Counted from the stretch's first letter, positions 35,952 through 45,595 are shown. The stretch is 64,000 nt of DNA from Leisingera thetidis (GCF_025857195.1 NZ_CP109787.1:6001-70000), one strand, 5' to 3'. The notes: generated by a model from the letters alone, not told the origin. Program-made: numbers and translations.

Positions 35952-37151
35952 ATGCCCCTCAATCCTCAGAGATTTCTTGATGATCTGCACATATTGCGCA
36001 GCTTCGGGGCATCGGGTGTGGGCAAGGGCGTGGTGCGGCAGGCCTTTTCCGGAGCTGACATTGCAGCGCGCAAATGGCTGGCCGGGCGGATGGAAGAGGC
36101 CGGGCTGGAGCCGCATTTCGACCCGCTGGGCAATCTTTTCGGCTTGGCAGGGGAGCGGAGCCTGCTGGTGGGCTCGCACAGCGACAGCCAGCCCGAGGGC
36201 GGCTGGCTGGACGGGGCGCTGGGCGTGGTGGCCGGGCTGGAGGTTGCCCGCGCGGCCAGGGAGGCGGGCGGGCCACGGATCTCCTGCGTCAGCTTTCAGG
36301 ATGAGGAGGGGCGGTTCGGGGTGCTGACCGGCTCGGACGTCTGGACTGGCAAGCTGGCGCTGGAGGAGGCGGATGGGTTTACCGATACGCAAGGCGCCAC
36401 GCTGGCAGAGATGCGGGCGCAGATGGCGGTCCTGGCCGGGCATTTCCTGCCTCATGGCCGGTTCAGCGGGTTTCTGGAGATGCACATCGAACAAGGCCCT
36501 TATCTGGAGGCGACCGGGTTAGGGATTGGGGTTGTGACGGATATCGTCGGCATTCGCGATATGCGGATCACCTTCGAGGGCCGCCAGAACCATGCGGGCA
36601 CCACGCCGATGCACCTGCGCCGCGACGCGTTCCAGGCGCTAACGTCCTTCAACGAGAGCCTGAACGGCCGGTTTGCCAATGTGGCCACGCCTGCCACGGT
36701 TTGGACCATCGGCCAAGTTGCACTGCATCCCAATGCCTCCTCCGTGGTGCCCGGGCGGGTGGAATTCTCCCTGCAATGGCGCGATGCGGATGCAGACCGG
36801 CTGGCGCGGATGGAAACGCTCATCAAGGAGACCGCGCGGGAAGTCTCTGCTGATCACGGTATCACAGCGGCGTTTGGCCCGGTGCTCGGGATTGAGCCGG
36901 CAGCGATGGATGCACGGTTTCAGGCGGAGCTGAGTGACGCTGCGGAGGCATTTGCGCCCGGCAAGTGGCAGAAGATGCCCTCCGGCGCGCTGCATGATGC
37001 CGCCAATCTGGCCACGGTGATGCCTGCAGGGATGCTGTTTGTGCCCTCGGTCGGCGGCATCAGCCACGCCTTTGACGAGGACACGGACGAGGCGGATCTG
37101 GTGCTGGGCCTGCAGGTGCTGGACCGGGCGGCCCGGGCGCTGGCGGCATGA
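35952..37151 (+). CDS. M20-type amidohydrolase (hydantoinase/carbamoylase family)
   Basis: A 399-residue zinc hydrolase. The ATG at 35952 sits behind AGGAGATATGTG. Metal-ligand motifs are [22 protein letters not shown] (His, Asp), [10 protein letters not shown] (Glu pair) and [11 protein letters not shown] (His), and [12 protein letters not shown] supplies the last His. The dimerisation domain contains [16 protein letters not shown]. Relatives hydrolyse N-carbamoyl amino acids, allantoate or ureidoglycolate. No purine or pyrimidine degradation genes are adjacent, so the substrate stays open. Confidence 0.87.
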   Translation: MPLNPQRFLDDLHILRSFGASGVGKGVVRQAFSGADIAARKWLAGRMEEAGLEPHFDPLGNLFGLAGERSLLVGSHSDSQPEGGWLDGALGVVAGLEVARAAREAGGPRISCVSFQDEEGRFGVLTGSDVWTGKLALEEADGFTDTQGATLAEMRAQMAVLAGHFLPHGRFSGFLEMHIEQGPYLEATGLGIGVVTDIVGIRDMRITFEGRQNHAGTTPMHLRRDAFQALTSFNESLNGRFANVATPATVWTIGQVALHPNASSVVPGRVEFSLQWRDADADRLARMETLIKETAREVSADHGITAAFGPVLGIEPAAMDARFQAELSDAAEAFAPGKWQKMPSGALHDAANLATVMPAGMLFVPSVGGISHAFDEDTDEADLVLGLQVLDRAARALAA

Positions 37152-37251
37152 CCCTGGCGGCACGCGACAGGGGCCGGGCGCTCCCGCCTGTTCCCGGCCA
37201 TTCGCAGAATGCCCGTCACAGTTGGGCCGGGCGCCGCTGGCGCGGCGCCGG

Positions 37252-37479
37252 TCAGGCCCGGCCGTAGCCGCGTTTGAGCATCCGGTTGCGGTGCTTGTCG
37301 GCGGCCAGAGAGGCCTCGCGCAGGTTGCCGTAAATATTGATCACGCTTTGCCCGTTGCGGCCGGCCACGCCCCATTCGCGCAGCACGGAAACCTCAGAAA
37401 ACAGGTTCATCGCCAGCTCGATGCGGTAGAATCGCGACGGGCGCGAGGGGGCTTGGCGGTAGAGCAGACAGGTGGACAT
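37252..37479 (-). CDS. WGR domain protein
   Basis: A 75-residue protein that is a single WGR domain: FYRIELAMNLFSEVSVLREWGVAGRNGQ followed by a basic helix (ADKHRNRMLKRGYG). The defining WGR reads WGV here. Such stand-alone domains are common in alphaproteobacteria and are thought to bind nucleic acid, by analogy with PARP WGR domains. GC-rich hairpin-forming sequence lies between its stop and the convergent amidohydrolase gene. Confidence 0.8.
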   Translation of the reverse strand: MSTCLLYRQAPSRPSRFYRIELAMNLFSEVSVLREWGVAGRNGQSVINIYGNLREASLAADKHRNRMLKRGYGRA

Positions 37480-37520
37480 GCCCAGATTCTACGCCAAGCG
37501 ATTCGCCCCGGCAAGAATCT

Positions 37521-37919
37521 CTACATCACGCCGAGGACGGTGAGACCCAGCAGCGCCGAGGACAGGGCTGCCACGGCAAAGGCCGCAGTACGCAGAACCG
37601 GAATACCGATCATGTAGATCACATAATGCGCAGCCATGCCGGTGAAGAAAGCGAGCCCGAGAGTGCCGGGCTGCTGGTCCGGCGGGAGCACCAGCATGGC
37701 CAGGATGGAGAGCGGCGCAAAGGCGGCAAACAGCTCCACCCCGACGATATGCGCCCGGTGCGCGCGCTGGGCCCAGGGTGATTGCGGCTTGTCATCAGGG
37801 CTGGGATTGGCAAGCGCCCCCTTCAGGCCGCGGACAAAGATCCTGTCGAGAATATAGGGCACCCAGGCCACCGCCAACCAAAGCCCGGACAGGGTGGTGA
37901 AATACTGCAGCTGCGTCAT
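37521..37919 (-). CDS. MAPEG family membrane protein
   Basis: A 132-residue protein with four membrane segments. Between helices 1 and 2 it carries SPWAQRAHRAHIVGVELFAAFAPLSI, which resembles the MAPEG pattern RAxRAHxNxxE with G-V in place of N-xx. MAPEG proteins are membrane glutathione transferases or peroxidases, but many bacterial members have no known substrate. The ATG at 37919 gives MTQLQYFTTLSG; a 5-codon longer start is possible. Confidence 0.78.
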   Translation of the reverse strand: MTQLQYFTTLSGLWLAVAWVPYILDRIFVRGLKGALANPSPDDKPQSPWAQRAHRAHIVGVELFAAFAPLSILAMLVLPPDQQPGTLGLAFFTGMAAHYVIYMIGIPVLRTAAFAVAALSSALLGLTVLGVM

Positions 37920-37985
37920 CGCACGTTCCTCCATCTGACAGGAGAAAGCGTAGTGTTTTCAGACGGCTTTTCTACTTTTGCGAAA

Positions 37986-38690
37986 TCAGGTCCAATCCAC
38001 ATCACCCAGAAAGATGTAGCCCGCGCCATAGATCGTCTTGATCAGCCGCGGATTCTTGGGGTCTTCGCGCAGCTTGGTGCGCAGGCGCGAGATACGTACA
38101 TCCATGGCCCGGTCAAAACTGTCTCCGGCGGCACCGCCCAGTGTCTCCTGCATCTGGGCACGGGAGATCAGCCGTTTGGGGCTGTCTAAGAACAGCCGCA
38201 GAACCTCGCCTTCGGCATGGGAAAACTGCGTCTCTGCGCCGGTGTCGTCCTCCAGCACATAGCGGTCGAAATGCGCTGTCCAGCCGGAAAACCGGGCAGT
38301 GTCGCTTGCCGGGGCTATGGTGCGGGGGCCGCTGCGCAGGCGGGCGCGGATGCGGGCGACGACTTCGGCCGGGTCAAACGGTTTGGTTATGTAGTCATCG
38401 GCGCCCAGTTCCAGTCCGGTCACCCGGTCCTGCACCTGGGCGCGGCCGGAGATGATGATGACAGCGGCGCCCTGCTCCAGCGCCAGCCGGTGTACCAGCG
38501 CCAGACCGTCAGTGTCGGGCAGCGACAGATCGACCAGGCAGACATCCGGGGTCATCCGGTTCAGCGCGGCTTCGAACTCCCGTGCGCGGGAAAAGCTGAG
38601 GGTCCGGAAGCCGGCTTCCTCCAATGTATCGGTAAGGATCTGCCGGATCTCCGGCTCGTCATCCAGAATGGTGACCAGGGGGGGCGTCAT
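37986..38690 (-). CDS. OmpR-type response regulator
   Basis: A 234-residue regulator. The receiver (1-115) has the acidic pocket ILDDEPE, the phosphoacceptor Asp in VCLVDLSLPDTDG, and the switch Lys in DDYITKPFDP. The winged-helix domain (135-230) ends RAMDVRISRLRTKLREDP and LIKTIYGAGYIFLG. Its ATG overlaps the stop of the hybrid kinase gene by four bases, so the two form a coupled two-component pair. The likely target is the divergent transport/ligase cassette. Confidence 0.93.
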   Translation of the reverse strand: MTPPLVTILDDEPEIRQILTDTLEEAGFRTLSFSRAREFEAALNRMTPDVCLVDLSLPDTDGLALVHRLALEQGAAVIIISGRAQVQDRVTGLELGADDYITKPFDPAEVVARIRARLRSGPRTIAPASDTARFSGWTAHFDRYVLEDDTGAETQFSHAEGEVLRLFLDSPKRLISRAQMQETLGGAAGDSFDRAMDVRISRLRTKLREDPKNPRLIKTIYGAGYIFLGDVDWT

Positions 38691-40588
38691 GCGGCAGGCT
38701 CCGGTTTGATCAGCTCGGACAGCTGGTGCGTGGTGAAAGGTTTGCGCAAAACCGGGCCGCATTTCAATGCCTTGCGAAACAGCGGATCGCTGACCGGCAG
38801 CGAAGTCATCAGGATGCAGGGCAGGCCGGAACCGTCAAGGCGGGAGGCCAGGTCGATGCCGGTGGCGGTGCCTTCCAGCTTAATGTCCGATAGGACCAGG
38901 GCGATGTCCGGAAGGCCGGCGGTGAGCGCGCAGGCTTCATCCACACTGGCGGCTTCGATTACCGAGTAGCCGAGATCTATCAGCATGTCCCGGAAGGCGG
39001 CGCGCAGCTCCTCGCTGTCTTCTACCAGCAAGGCCATTCCGCCGCCTGCATCCGGAGCCAGCCGGTAAGGCAGGCGCAGGATGATCGCGGCACCGGAGAC
39101 GCCGTTGCCGATCCGAATGTCGCCGCCCGCCAGCTTTGCCATGTCATAGACCATTGGCAGGCCGAGGCCGGATCCCTCGCTGCCCTTGGTGGTGAAGAAG
39201 GGATTGAGCGCTTTGTCCAATGCCTCGGGTGAGAAGCCGGGCCCGGTGTCGCTAACTGTGATCTCTACCCAGGTCCGGCCCACCGCATGGGCACTGACGG
39301 TGATCTGCCCGGTGGTTCCGCAGGCATCGCGGGCGTTCAGGATCAGGTTCAGCAGCGCATCCTGCAGCTTGCCGCTGTCGAGCAGCAGCACCTCGTCGGG
39401 CATGTTGTCGAGGATGCTGAGCCCAATCCCCTGCGGCAGCAATGGCGACGCGAGAATCTTCAGCTCGCCCAGCAGCGTGTGCATGTCGGTGGCCTGCGGA
39501 CGCAGGCTGCGCTGGCCGGTCATCTCGGCTATCCGGTTCAAGAGCCGCCCGCCGCGTCTTGCGGCGGACAATGTGCCCTTGATCAGTTCAGCGGCTCCGT
39601 CACTCAGCTCCATCTTCTCCAGCTTGCCCTGCATGCCGAGAATGATTGTCAGGAGGTTTGAAAAGTCATGCGCAAGGCCGGACGTCATCTGTGCTGCCAT
39701 CTCGCGCCGGCGCGCCTGCTGCAGGGCGACGCGGGCCTGGGTTTCCTCGGTTACATCCATCGACAGGATATAGACGCCGCCGTGCTGGTCCGGGGTGAAG
39801 GCCACCCGGATACGGCGGCTGCCGTGACTTTCGGTGAACTCAAAGACCGGGCTGCCGCCTTTGTAGGCCGCCAGCAGATGCGGTTCGATCCGCTCGAAGG
39901 CGTCCTCGCCCAATGCGTCGGAGATATGCATCCCCAGAATGTCAGATGGGCGGCTGGGAAACACCGAGCTGAGGCGGCGGTTTGTATAGGTGTAATAGCC
40001 GTCCGCATCGACGTGGGCGATATGAGCCGGCATCATTTCGGTGGTGAGGCGGGTGCGGCCTTCGATTTCGGTCAACTGGCGCTTGGCCTCCTCCAGCGCG
40101 GTATTGCTGGCCGCCAGCTGCCGGTTGGCGGCGGAAAGCTCCTCGGTGTAGGCAATCAGTTTCTCTGACATTTCCTCAGACCGGGAGCGCAGGAGCTGCT
40201 CCGCCTGTTTGGTGCGGGTGATATCGGTGTAGACTGTGACCCAACCGCCCTGCGGCAGCGGCGAGCCCTCGATCGAAATCATTTGCCCGTTGGGACGTTC
40301 GCGCTCCAAGTAATGCGGCACGAAATCCAGGGCCTGTTCGACACGGGTCCGCACAATTTCTTCGATATCCGTTTCCGGGGCATATTCGCCGCTTTCGGCC
40401 AGAAAGCGGATGGTGTCGGAAAAGGCGGCGCCAGGCTGGGCCAGGTGGTCCGGCAGATTGAACATTTCCTGGAAGCGGCGGTTGCACACGGCCAGCCGCA
40501 GGTCGTTGTCATAAATCGACAGCGCCTGGGCGATCAGATTCAGCCCGGCGGTCGTCATGGCGGCGTGCTGCTTGCTTGTGCGGTTCAT
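38687..40588 (-). CDS. PAS-containing hybrid sensor histidine kinase
   Basis: A 633-residue soluble kinase with no membrane segments. Order: PAS-type domain (about 15-120, GLNLIAQALSIYDNDLRLAVCN), coiled-coil (about 125-175), second PAS (about 180-300), HisKA with GLAHDFSNLLTIILG (His at about 320), HATPase with NLILNARDA, DTGPGFSPEAL and GSGLGLPMVYDM, and a C-terminal receiver (about 515-630, VLSDIKLEG). GGGGAG precedes the ATG at 40588. It is coupled to the response regulator and divergent from the acyl-CoA ligase/ABC cassette. Confidence 0.92.
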   Translation of the reverse strand: MNRTSKQHAAMTTAGLNLIAQALSIYDNDLRLAVCNRRFQEMFNLPDHLAQPGAAFSDTIRFLAESGEYAPETDIEEIVRTRVEQALDFVPHYLERERPNGQMISIEGSPLPQGGWVTVYTDITRTKQAEQLLRSRSEEMSEKLIAYTEELSAANRQLAASNTALEEAKRQLTEIEGRTRLTTEMMPAHIAHVDADGYYTYTNRRLSSVFPSRPSDILGMHISDALGEDAFERIEPHLLAAYKGGSPVFEFTESHGSRRIRVAFTPDQHGGVYILSMDVTEETQARVALQQARRREMAAQMTSGLAHDFSNLLTIILGMQGKLEKMELSDGAAELIKGTLSAARRGGRLLNRIAEMTGQRSLRPQATDMHTLLGELKILASPLLPQGIGLSILDNMPDEVLLLDSGKLQDALLNLILNARDACGTTGQITVSAHAVGRTWVEITVSDTGPGFSPEALDKALNPFFTTKGSEGSGLGLPMVYDMAKLAGGDIRIGNGVSGAAIILRLPYRLAPDAGGGMALLVEDSEELRAAFRDMLIDLGYSVIEAASVDEACALTAGLPDIALVLSDIKLEGTATGIDLASRLDGSGLPCILMTSLPVSDPLFRKALKCGPVLRKPFTTHQLSELIKPEPAA

Positions 40589-41026
40589 GGTGCTCCCCGG
40601 ACCATGGCTAGCATTGCGGCGGTTGCGGAGCAAATTGCCATTCGGCCGCGGACGGTAAACGTGCCGTGGCGTCAAGGCCGCGGTCGCCTTCTGATTGCCG
40701 GGCATGGTGTGCTGATGATGGCACATCTGATTCCGTTCTTAAAAAAGACCAGCCTCTGCATCTGATTCGAAATCCGCCGGTTCGTGCGCATTTCGCGCGC
40801 TTTGCAAGGGCGGTTGCAGGAGTGTTGCAGTATTTCCAATTTTTGGTGCTACGGCAATTGTTCGTAACAGCCCGGAAAACAAGGGGGCCTATGCTGTTAC
40901 AATTTGTAAGATTTGGGAAAACATCAGGAAAAAGTTGACGGGTTAACATCCGGTCGTCCCTAATCGGGGCCAGAGCCGCGGACAGCGGCCGGTCCGGCAG
41001 CAACGCCGGAAAGGGAGGAAAGAAAG
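40589..41026. promoter_or_regulatory. Divergent intergenic region between the kinase and the ligase/ABC cassette
   Basis: A 438-base gene-free stretch, AT-richer than its surroundings from 40720 to 40960. A candidate plus-strand promoter is TTGACG at 40935-40940 with CCTAAT at 40959-40964 (18-base spacing), about 65 bases before the ligase start. No clear tandem operator repeats were found by eye. Only promoter signals are claimed here. Confidence 0.4.
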
Positions 41027-43000
41027 TTGGCTCAGATGCAGATGGGCGCCGAAGGGATGCAATCCCTGCCGGCGCTGCTTCAACGCAATGCGGTGCAATT
41101 CGCAAACGCGCCGGCCTACCGGGAAAAGGAATTCGGCATCTGGCAATGCTGGACCTGGTCCGAGGCTGCGAAAGAAATCGAGGCGCTGGCGCTGGGGCTT
41201 GTCAACCTCGGCGTGAACGAGGGCGATTTCGTCGCCATTATCGGCCGCAACCGGCCTTATCTATATTGGTCGATGGTTGCGGCGCAGGCGGTGGGTGCCG
41301 TGCCGGTGCCGCTCTACCAGGACGCGGTGGCAGAGGAGATGGCCTATGTGCTGGGCCATTGCGGTGCGCGCTTTGTGATCGTGGGCGATCAGGAGCAGGC
41401 CGACAAGGTGATCGAGGTCCAGGATCAGCTCCACCAGTTCGAGCACATGATCTATCTCGACCCGCGCGGCATGCGGAAATACGACCATGCGCAGCTGCAC
41501 CAGTTCAGCCATATTCAGGACCAGGGCCGCGCCGCCCGTGACGAACTGGCCGGCGAACTGCAGGCGCGCCAGGACAAGTTGACCTACGACAGCACCTGCG
41601 TGATGCTTTATACCTCCGGCACCACTGGCAAGCCCAAGGGCGTGGTGTTGTCAAACCGCAACGTTATCGAAAGCGCCAAGAACTCCGCCGAGTTCGACGG
41701 TCTGACCAAGGGCGAAAATATCCTGTCCTACCTGCCGATGGCCTGGGTGGGAGATTTCATCTTTTCAGTGGGCCAGGCCTATTGGTGCGGCTTCTGCGTG
41801 AACTGCCCGGAAAGCGCCGACACCATGATGACCGATCTGCGCGAAATCGGTCCGACCTATTTCTTTGCGCCGCCGCGCGTGTTCGAAGGCCAGCTGACCA
41901 ATGTGATGATCCGGATGGAGGACGCGGGCGCCCTGAAGCGCAACATGTTCCATCACTTCCTGGCCCACGCCAAGAAAGTCGGCGGTCACATTCTGGACGG
42001 CAAGCCGGTCGGGCTGATGGACCGCCTGAAGTACGCGCTGGGGAATGTTCTGGTCTACGGGCCGCTCAAGGACACCCTAGGCTATGGCCGTATCCGCGTC
42101 GGCTACACCGCGGGGGAAGCGATCGGGCCGGAGATCTTCGATTTCTACCGCTCGCTTGGGATCAATCTGAAACAACTTTACGGCCAGACCGAGGCCACCG
42201 TGTTCATCACGGTGCAGCCTGATGGAGAAGTGCGGGCCGATACCGTGGGCGTTCCGGCACCGGAGGTGGAAATCAAGATCGGCGATAATGGCGAGATCTA
42301 CTACCGCTCACCCGGCACCTTTGTGGAGTACTACAAGAACCCGGAATCCACCGCTTCGACCAAGGACCCCGAGGGCTGGGTGGCCACCGGCGATGCCGGC
42401 TTCTTCGAGGACAGCTCCGGCCATCTGCGGATCATCGACCGCGCCAAGGACGTGGGCAAGATGGCTGATGGCAGCATGTTTGCGCCCAAATATGTGGAAA
42501 ACAAGCTGAAATTCTACCCGGATATCCTGGAGGCAGTCGTGTTCGGCAATGGCCGCGACCGCTGTGCCGCCTTCATCAACATCGATCTGACGGCGGTGGG
42601 CAACTGGGCTGAGCGCAACAATATCGCCTATGCCTCCTACCAGGAACTGGCGGGCCATCCGAAGGTTCTGGAAACCATCCGTTCGCATGTGACGGAAGTG
42701 AATAAATCGGTAGCAGAGGATCCGATGCTGTCCGGGTGCCAGATCCACCGCTTTGTGGTCCTGCACAAGGAACTGGATGCCGATGACGGTGAAATGACCC
42801 GTACCCGCAAGGTGCGCCGCCGCATCGTGGAAGAGAAATTTGCCGATATCATCGCCGCACTCTACGACGGTTCGGAAAAGGTCTCGACGGTCACGGAGGT
42901 GACCTATGAAGATGGCCGCAAGGGCTCGATCAAAGCGACGCTGACCATTGTCGATGCGGATGTGAAACCGGCAGCGGTTCACAAGGTGGCCGCAGAATGA
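41027..43000 (+). CDS. Long-chain-type AMP-forming acyl-CoA synthetase
   Basis: A 657-residue adenylate-forming enzyme. The P-loop motif is MLYTSGTTGKPKGVVLSNRN, the A5 motif is LYGQTEATVF, the A7/A8 region is WVATGDAGFFEDSSGHLRII and DRAKDVGKMADG. The length and these motifs place it with the long-chain FadD15-like group. The start is probably TTG at 41027, because GGGAGG lies 8 bases upstream; ATGs at 41036 and 41042 are less well placed. It is the first gene of the ABC-transport cassette and probably activates the imported acid. Confidence 0.88.
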   Translation: MAQMQMGAEGMQSLPALLQRNAVQFANAPAYREKEFGIWQCWTWSEAAKEIEALALGLVNLGVNEGDFVAIIGRNRPYLYWSMVAAQAVGAVPVPLYQDAVAEEMAYVLGHCGARFVIVGDQEQADKVIEVQDQLHQFEHMIYLDPRGMRKYDHAQLHQFSHIQDQGRAARDELAGELQARQDKLTYDSTCVMLYTSGTTGKPKGVVLSNRNVIESAKNSAEFDGLTKGENILSYLPMAWVGDFIFSVGQAYWCGFCVNCPESADTMMTDLREIGPTYFFAPPRVFEGQLTNVMIRMEDAGALKRNMFHHFLAHAKKVGGHILDGKPVGLMDRLKYALGNVLVYGPLKDTLGYGRIRVGYTAGEAIGPEIFDFYRSLGINLKQLYGQTEATVFITVQPDGEVRADTVGVPAPEVEIKIGDNGEIYYRSPGTFVEYYKNPESTASTKDPEGWVATGDAGFFEDSSGHLRIIDRAKDVGKMADGSMFAPKYVENKLKFYPDILEAVVFGNGRDRCAAFINIDLTAVGNWAERNNIAYASYQELAGHPKVLETIRSHVTEVNKSVAEDPMLSGCQIHRFVVLHKELDADDGEMTRTRKVRRRIVEEKFADIIAALYDGSEKVSTVTEVTYEDGRKGSIKATLTIVDADVKPAAVHKVAAE

Positions 43001-43053
43001 GGCCTGTATCTCCGGACACACTTCCGCCCCGTGCCGGGCAGGCCGGGCGATCC

Positions 43054-43281
43054 TCAGATCAGGTCGGGGTTCAGGCCGGGATTGTAGGCCGTGTTGACCA
43101 CCTGCTGGATCTTGAAGGGGGAGCTGAACCCATGGGTTTGCTCGATAATGGAGGCCAGGCTTTCGGATTGGCTAAGGCCCATCTGCTTGCATTCGATTGC
43201 CATCTTCAGAAGGCAGGAATGCTCAAGTTCGCCGAACATAACTTCGATCTCCTTGCTGCTCGTTTTGAACAAGTATCGCAT
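43054..43281 (-). CDS. Hypothetical small protein inside the transport cassette, opposite strand
   Basis: A 75-residue frame beginning MRYLFKTSSKEIEVMFGE and ending VNTAYNPGLNPDLI. It looks like a real soluble alpha-helical protein rather than a GC-driven shadow: the local DNA is AT-rich and the composition is balanced, with Cys, Met, Lys and Glu. The ribosome-binding site is weak. It lies antisense between the ligase gene and the first ATPase gene. I recognise no family. Confidence 0.4.
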   Translation of the reverse strand: MRYLFKTSSKEIEVMFGELEHSCLLKMAIECKQMGLSQSESLASIIEQTHGFSSPFKIQQVVNTAYNPGLNPDLI

Positions 43282-43327
43282 GGAAATCTTAAAATTTCTA
43301 TGTGGCAAAAAAATGGAGGCCGTTGTT

Positions 43328-44146
43328 ATGCTTGACAATTCCTTAAGCTACGTCACCGAGGACGGCCGCACCATCGGCGGTGTGGTGATGGAGATGAAGA
43401 ATATCACCCTGCGGTTCGGCGGCGTGGTGGCGATCAAGGACATCTCCTTCGATATCCGCGAGGGCGAGATCCGCGCGATCATCGGTCCCAACGGGGCCGG
43501 CAAATCCTCGATGCTGAACGTGATTTCGGGCTTCTATGTGCCGCAGGAGGGCGAGGTGCTGTTCCACGGCAAGAAGCGCCCGCAGATGAAACCCTATGAG
43601 GTGGCGCGCCAGGGCATCGCCCGCACCTTCCAGAATATTGCGTTGTTCGAGGGCATGAGCGTTCTGGACAACGTCATGACCGGGCGGCTCAACTACATGA
43701 AAACAGGCCTGTTTGCGCAGGCGCTGTGGAAGGGCAAGGCAGAGCGGGAAGAGACCGAGAACCGCGAGGTTGTGGAGCGGATCATCGATTTTCTGGAGAT
43801 CCAGCACATCCGCAAGACTCCGGTTTCGCGGCTGCCCTATGGCCTGAAGAAGCGGGTCGAGCTGGCGCGCGCGCTGGCGGCGGAGCCGAAGCTGTTGCTG
43901 CTGGATGAGCCGATGGCCGGCATGAACGTCGAAGAGAAGGAGGACATGTCCCGCTTCATCCTGGATGTGAACGACGAATTCGGCACCACCATTGCCTTGA
44001 TCGAGCACGATATGGGCGTGGTGATGGATCTCAGCGACCGTGTGGTGGTGATGGACTACGGCAAGAAGATCGGGGACGGCACACCGTCTGAAGTGCGCAG
44101 TAACCAGGATGTGATCGACGCCTATCTGGGGGTTTCCCATGACTGA
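43328..44146 (+). CDS. Branched-chain-type ABC transporter ATP-binding protein (LivG-like)
   Basis: A 272-residue ABC ATPase. Walker A is GPNGAGKSSML, the signature region is RLPYGLKKRVELARAL (LSGGQ replaced, as is usual in LivG), and Walker B is LLLLDEPMAGM, followed by ALIEHDMGVVMDLSDRVVVMDYG. The C-terminal BCA_ABC-type tail ends NQDVIDAYLG. The ATG at 43328 follows GGAGG with an 8-base spacer. It powers uptake with the LivF-like ATPase encoded further downstream. Confidence 0.92.
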   Translation: MLDNSLSYVTEDGRTIGGVVMEMKNITLRFGGVVAIKDISFDIREGEIRAIIGPNGAGKSSMLNVISGFYVPQEGEVLFHGKKRPQMKPYEVARQGIARTFQNIALFEGMSVLDNVMTGRLNYMKTGLFAQALWKGKAEREETENREVVERIIDFLEIQHIRKTPVSRLPYGLKKRVELARALAAEPKLLLLDEPMAGMNVEEKEDMSRFILDVNDEFGTTIALIEHDMGVVMDLSDRVVVMDYGKKIGDGTPSEVRSNQDVIDAYLGVSHD

Positions 44147-44190
44147 GTTGCAACGCAGCAACACCCGGCCCCGGCGGGATGACTACCGTA

Positions 44191-44212
44191 CACCCCCTGT
44201 GCACCCCCTGTG
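44191..44212 (+). repeat. Two tandem copies of an 11-mer
   Basis: CACCCCCTGTG occurs at 44191-44201 and again at 44202-44212, followed by a partial third copy (CACCG). It lies in the 102-base spacer between the LivG-like and LivH-like genes. It is most simply replication slippage in a spacer. Confidence 0.8.
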
Positions 44213-44248
44213 CACCGCCACCGCGCAGAATTCCGAGGAGAGTCTCTA

Positions 44249-45235
44249 ATGCCTGAACAACTCGTCTTTGCGATGGAAGTGACGCTGAACGGCCTGATGG
44301 CGGGCGTGCTTTATGCGCTGGTGGCGCTGGGGTTTGTCCTGATCTACAAGGCCTCCGGCATTTTCAACTATGCGCAAGGGGTCATGGCGCTGTTTGCGGC
44401 GATGACGCTGGTCGGGATCATGCAGGGGCAGGTGCCGTTCTCGCATGTCATCAATGCGGTCTTCGGCGGCCATATCACCCATTTCGGCTGGAACGTGCCC
44501 GGGGTGCTCGCGATTGCCCTGACGGTGGCGGTGATGGTGCTGCTGGCCTGGCTGGTGCAGGTGCTGGTGATGAAGCACCTGGTGGGCCAGGAGCCGATCA
44601 TCCTGTTCATGGCCACCATCGGTCTGGCGTATTTTCTGGAAGGCGTCGCCGACCTGATGTGGGGCTCCGAGATCAAGACGCTGGACGTGGGTCTGCCGCA
44701 GGGGATCAACCTGTGGATCGACGAAGCCACCTTCAACATCTTCGGCTACGGCTTCTTCATCGACAACCTGGATATCGTGGCGACAGTGATTGCGGCGCTG
44801 CTGGTGGCGGGCCTGGTCTGCTTTGCCCAGTACACCAAGCAGGGCCGGGCGATGCGCGCAGTTGCGGATGACCACCAGGCGGCGCTGTCGGTCGGCATCT
44901 CGCTGAACTTCATCTGGGTTCTGGTCTGGTCGGTTGCAGGCTTCGTGGCGCTGGTTGCGGGCATCGTCTGGGGCACCAAGTCCGGCGTGCAGTTCTCGCT
45001 GTCGCTGATCGCGCTGAAAGCCCTGCCGGTGCTGATGCTGGGCGGCTTCACCTCGATCCCCGGCGCCATCGTGGGCGGCCTGATCATTGGTGTGGGCGAG
45101 AAACTGTTCGAATTCGCCATCGGCCCGATGGTCGGCGGCGCCACCGAGAACTGGTTTGCCTATGTGCTGGCGCTGCTGTTCCTGGTGTTCCGCCCGCAGG
45201 GCCTGTTCGGGGAGAAGATCATTGAACGGGTCTGA
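44249..45235 (+). CDS. Branched-chain-type ABC permease (LivH-like)
   Basis: A 328-residue permease with about eight membrane segments. It begins MPEQLVFAMEVTLNGLMAGVLYALVALGFVLIYKASGIFNYAQG, then MRAVADDHQAALSVGI (the cytoplasmic ATPase-coupling loop) and MLGGFTSIPGAIVGGLIIG. The ATG at 44249 follows GAGGAG. It partners the LivM-like permease encoded at 46036. Confidence 0.93.
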   Translation: MPEQLVFAMEVTLNGLMAGVLYALVALGFVLIYKASGIFNYAQGVMALFAAMTLVGIMQGQVPFSHVINAVFGGHITHFGWNVPGVLAIALTVAVMVLLAWLVQVLVMKHLVGQEPIILFMATIGLAYFLEGVADLMWGSEIKTLDVGLPQGINLWIDEATFNIFGYGFFIDNLDIVATVIAALLVAGLVCFAQYTKQGRAMRAVADDHQAALSVGISLNFIWVLVWSVAGFVALVAGIVWGTKSGVQFSLSLIALKALPVLMLGGFTSIPGAIVGGLIIGVGEKLFEFAIGPMVGGATENWFAYVLALLFLVFRPQGLFGEKIIERV

Positions 45236-45262
45236 GGCTCATATGATCTGCTCCCCTGGTGC

Positions 45263-45595
45263 TCAGCCCTCCAGTCGGCGGAAGGCGGCGATGACGATGG
45301 CGGCGAACACCGTGGCGATCAATGTGAAGGCGAGGGTCAAGTCGCCGATGAGCTGCGCCGCCAGCACCGTCAGCAGTCCTGCCCCGCAAATACCCATCAG
45401 CATCAGTCCCCAGGGTCCGGGTGCGGCGCTGGAAGCCCGCCGCCGCGGCGCTGCCGGCTGGAACGGCGGCAGCACTGTTGCGTCTTCCACCGTTTCCAGA
45501 AGCTTGGCTTTGGCCACTGCAAATTCGGCGGCTGAGATGTCACCCTTCTTCCGCGCGGCCTCCAGCCGCCGGATTTCCTCGAAAATCGCGGTCAT
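45263..45595 (-). CDS. Small two-helix membrane protein with SHOCT-like N-terminus
   Basis: A 110-residue protein on the strand opposite to the transport cassette. The N-terminus (EEIRRLEAARKKGDISAAEFAVAKAKLL) is a SHOCT-like short helical oligomerisation motif. A Pro/Arg-rich linker and two membrane helices follow (GLMLMGICGAGLLTVLAAQL; LTLAFTLIATVFAAIVIAA). The ATG at 45595 is used. Function unknown. Confidence 0.65.
   Translation of the reverse strand: MTAIFEEIRRLEAARKKGDISAAEFAVAKAKLLETVEDATVLPPFQPAAPRRRASSAAPGPWGLMLMGICGAGLLTVLAAQLIGDLTLAFTLIATVFAAIVIAAFRRLEG

Noticed and set aside
44191..44212. Regulatory operator from the tandem 11-mer
   Set aside because: It lies in a mid-operon spacer without promoter signals; slippage repeat is the simpler reading.
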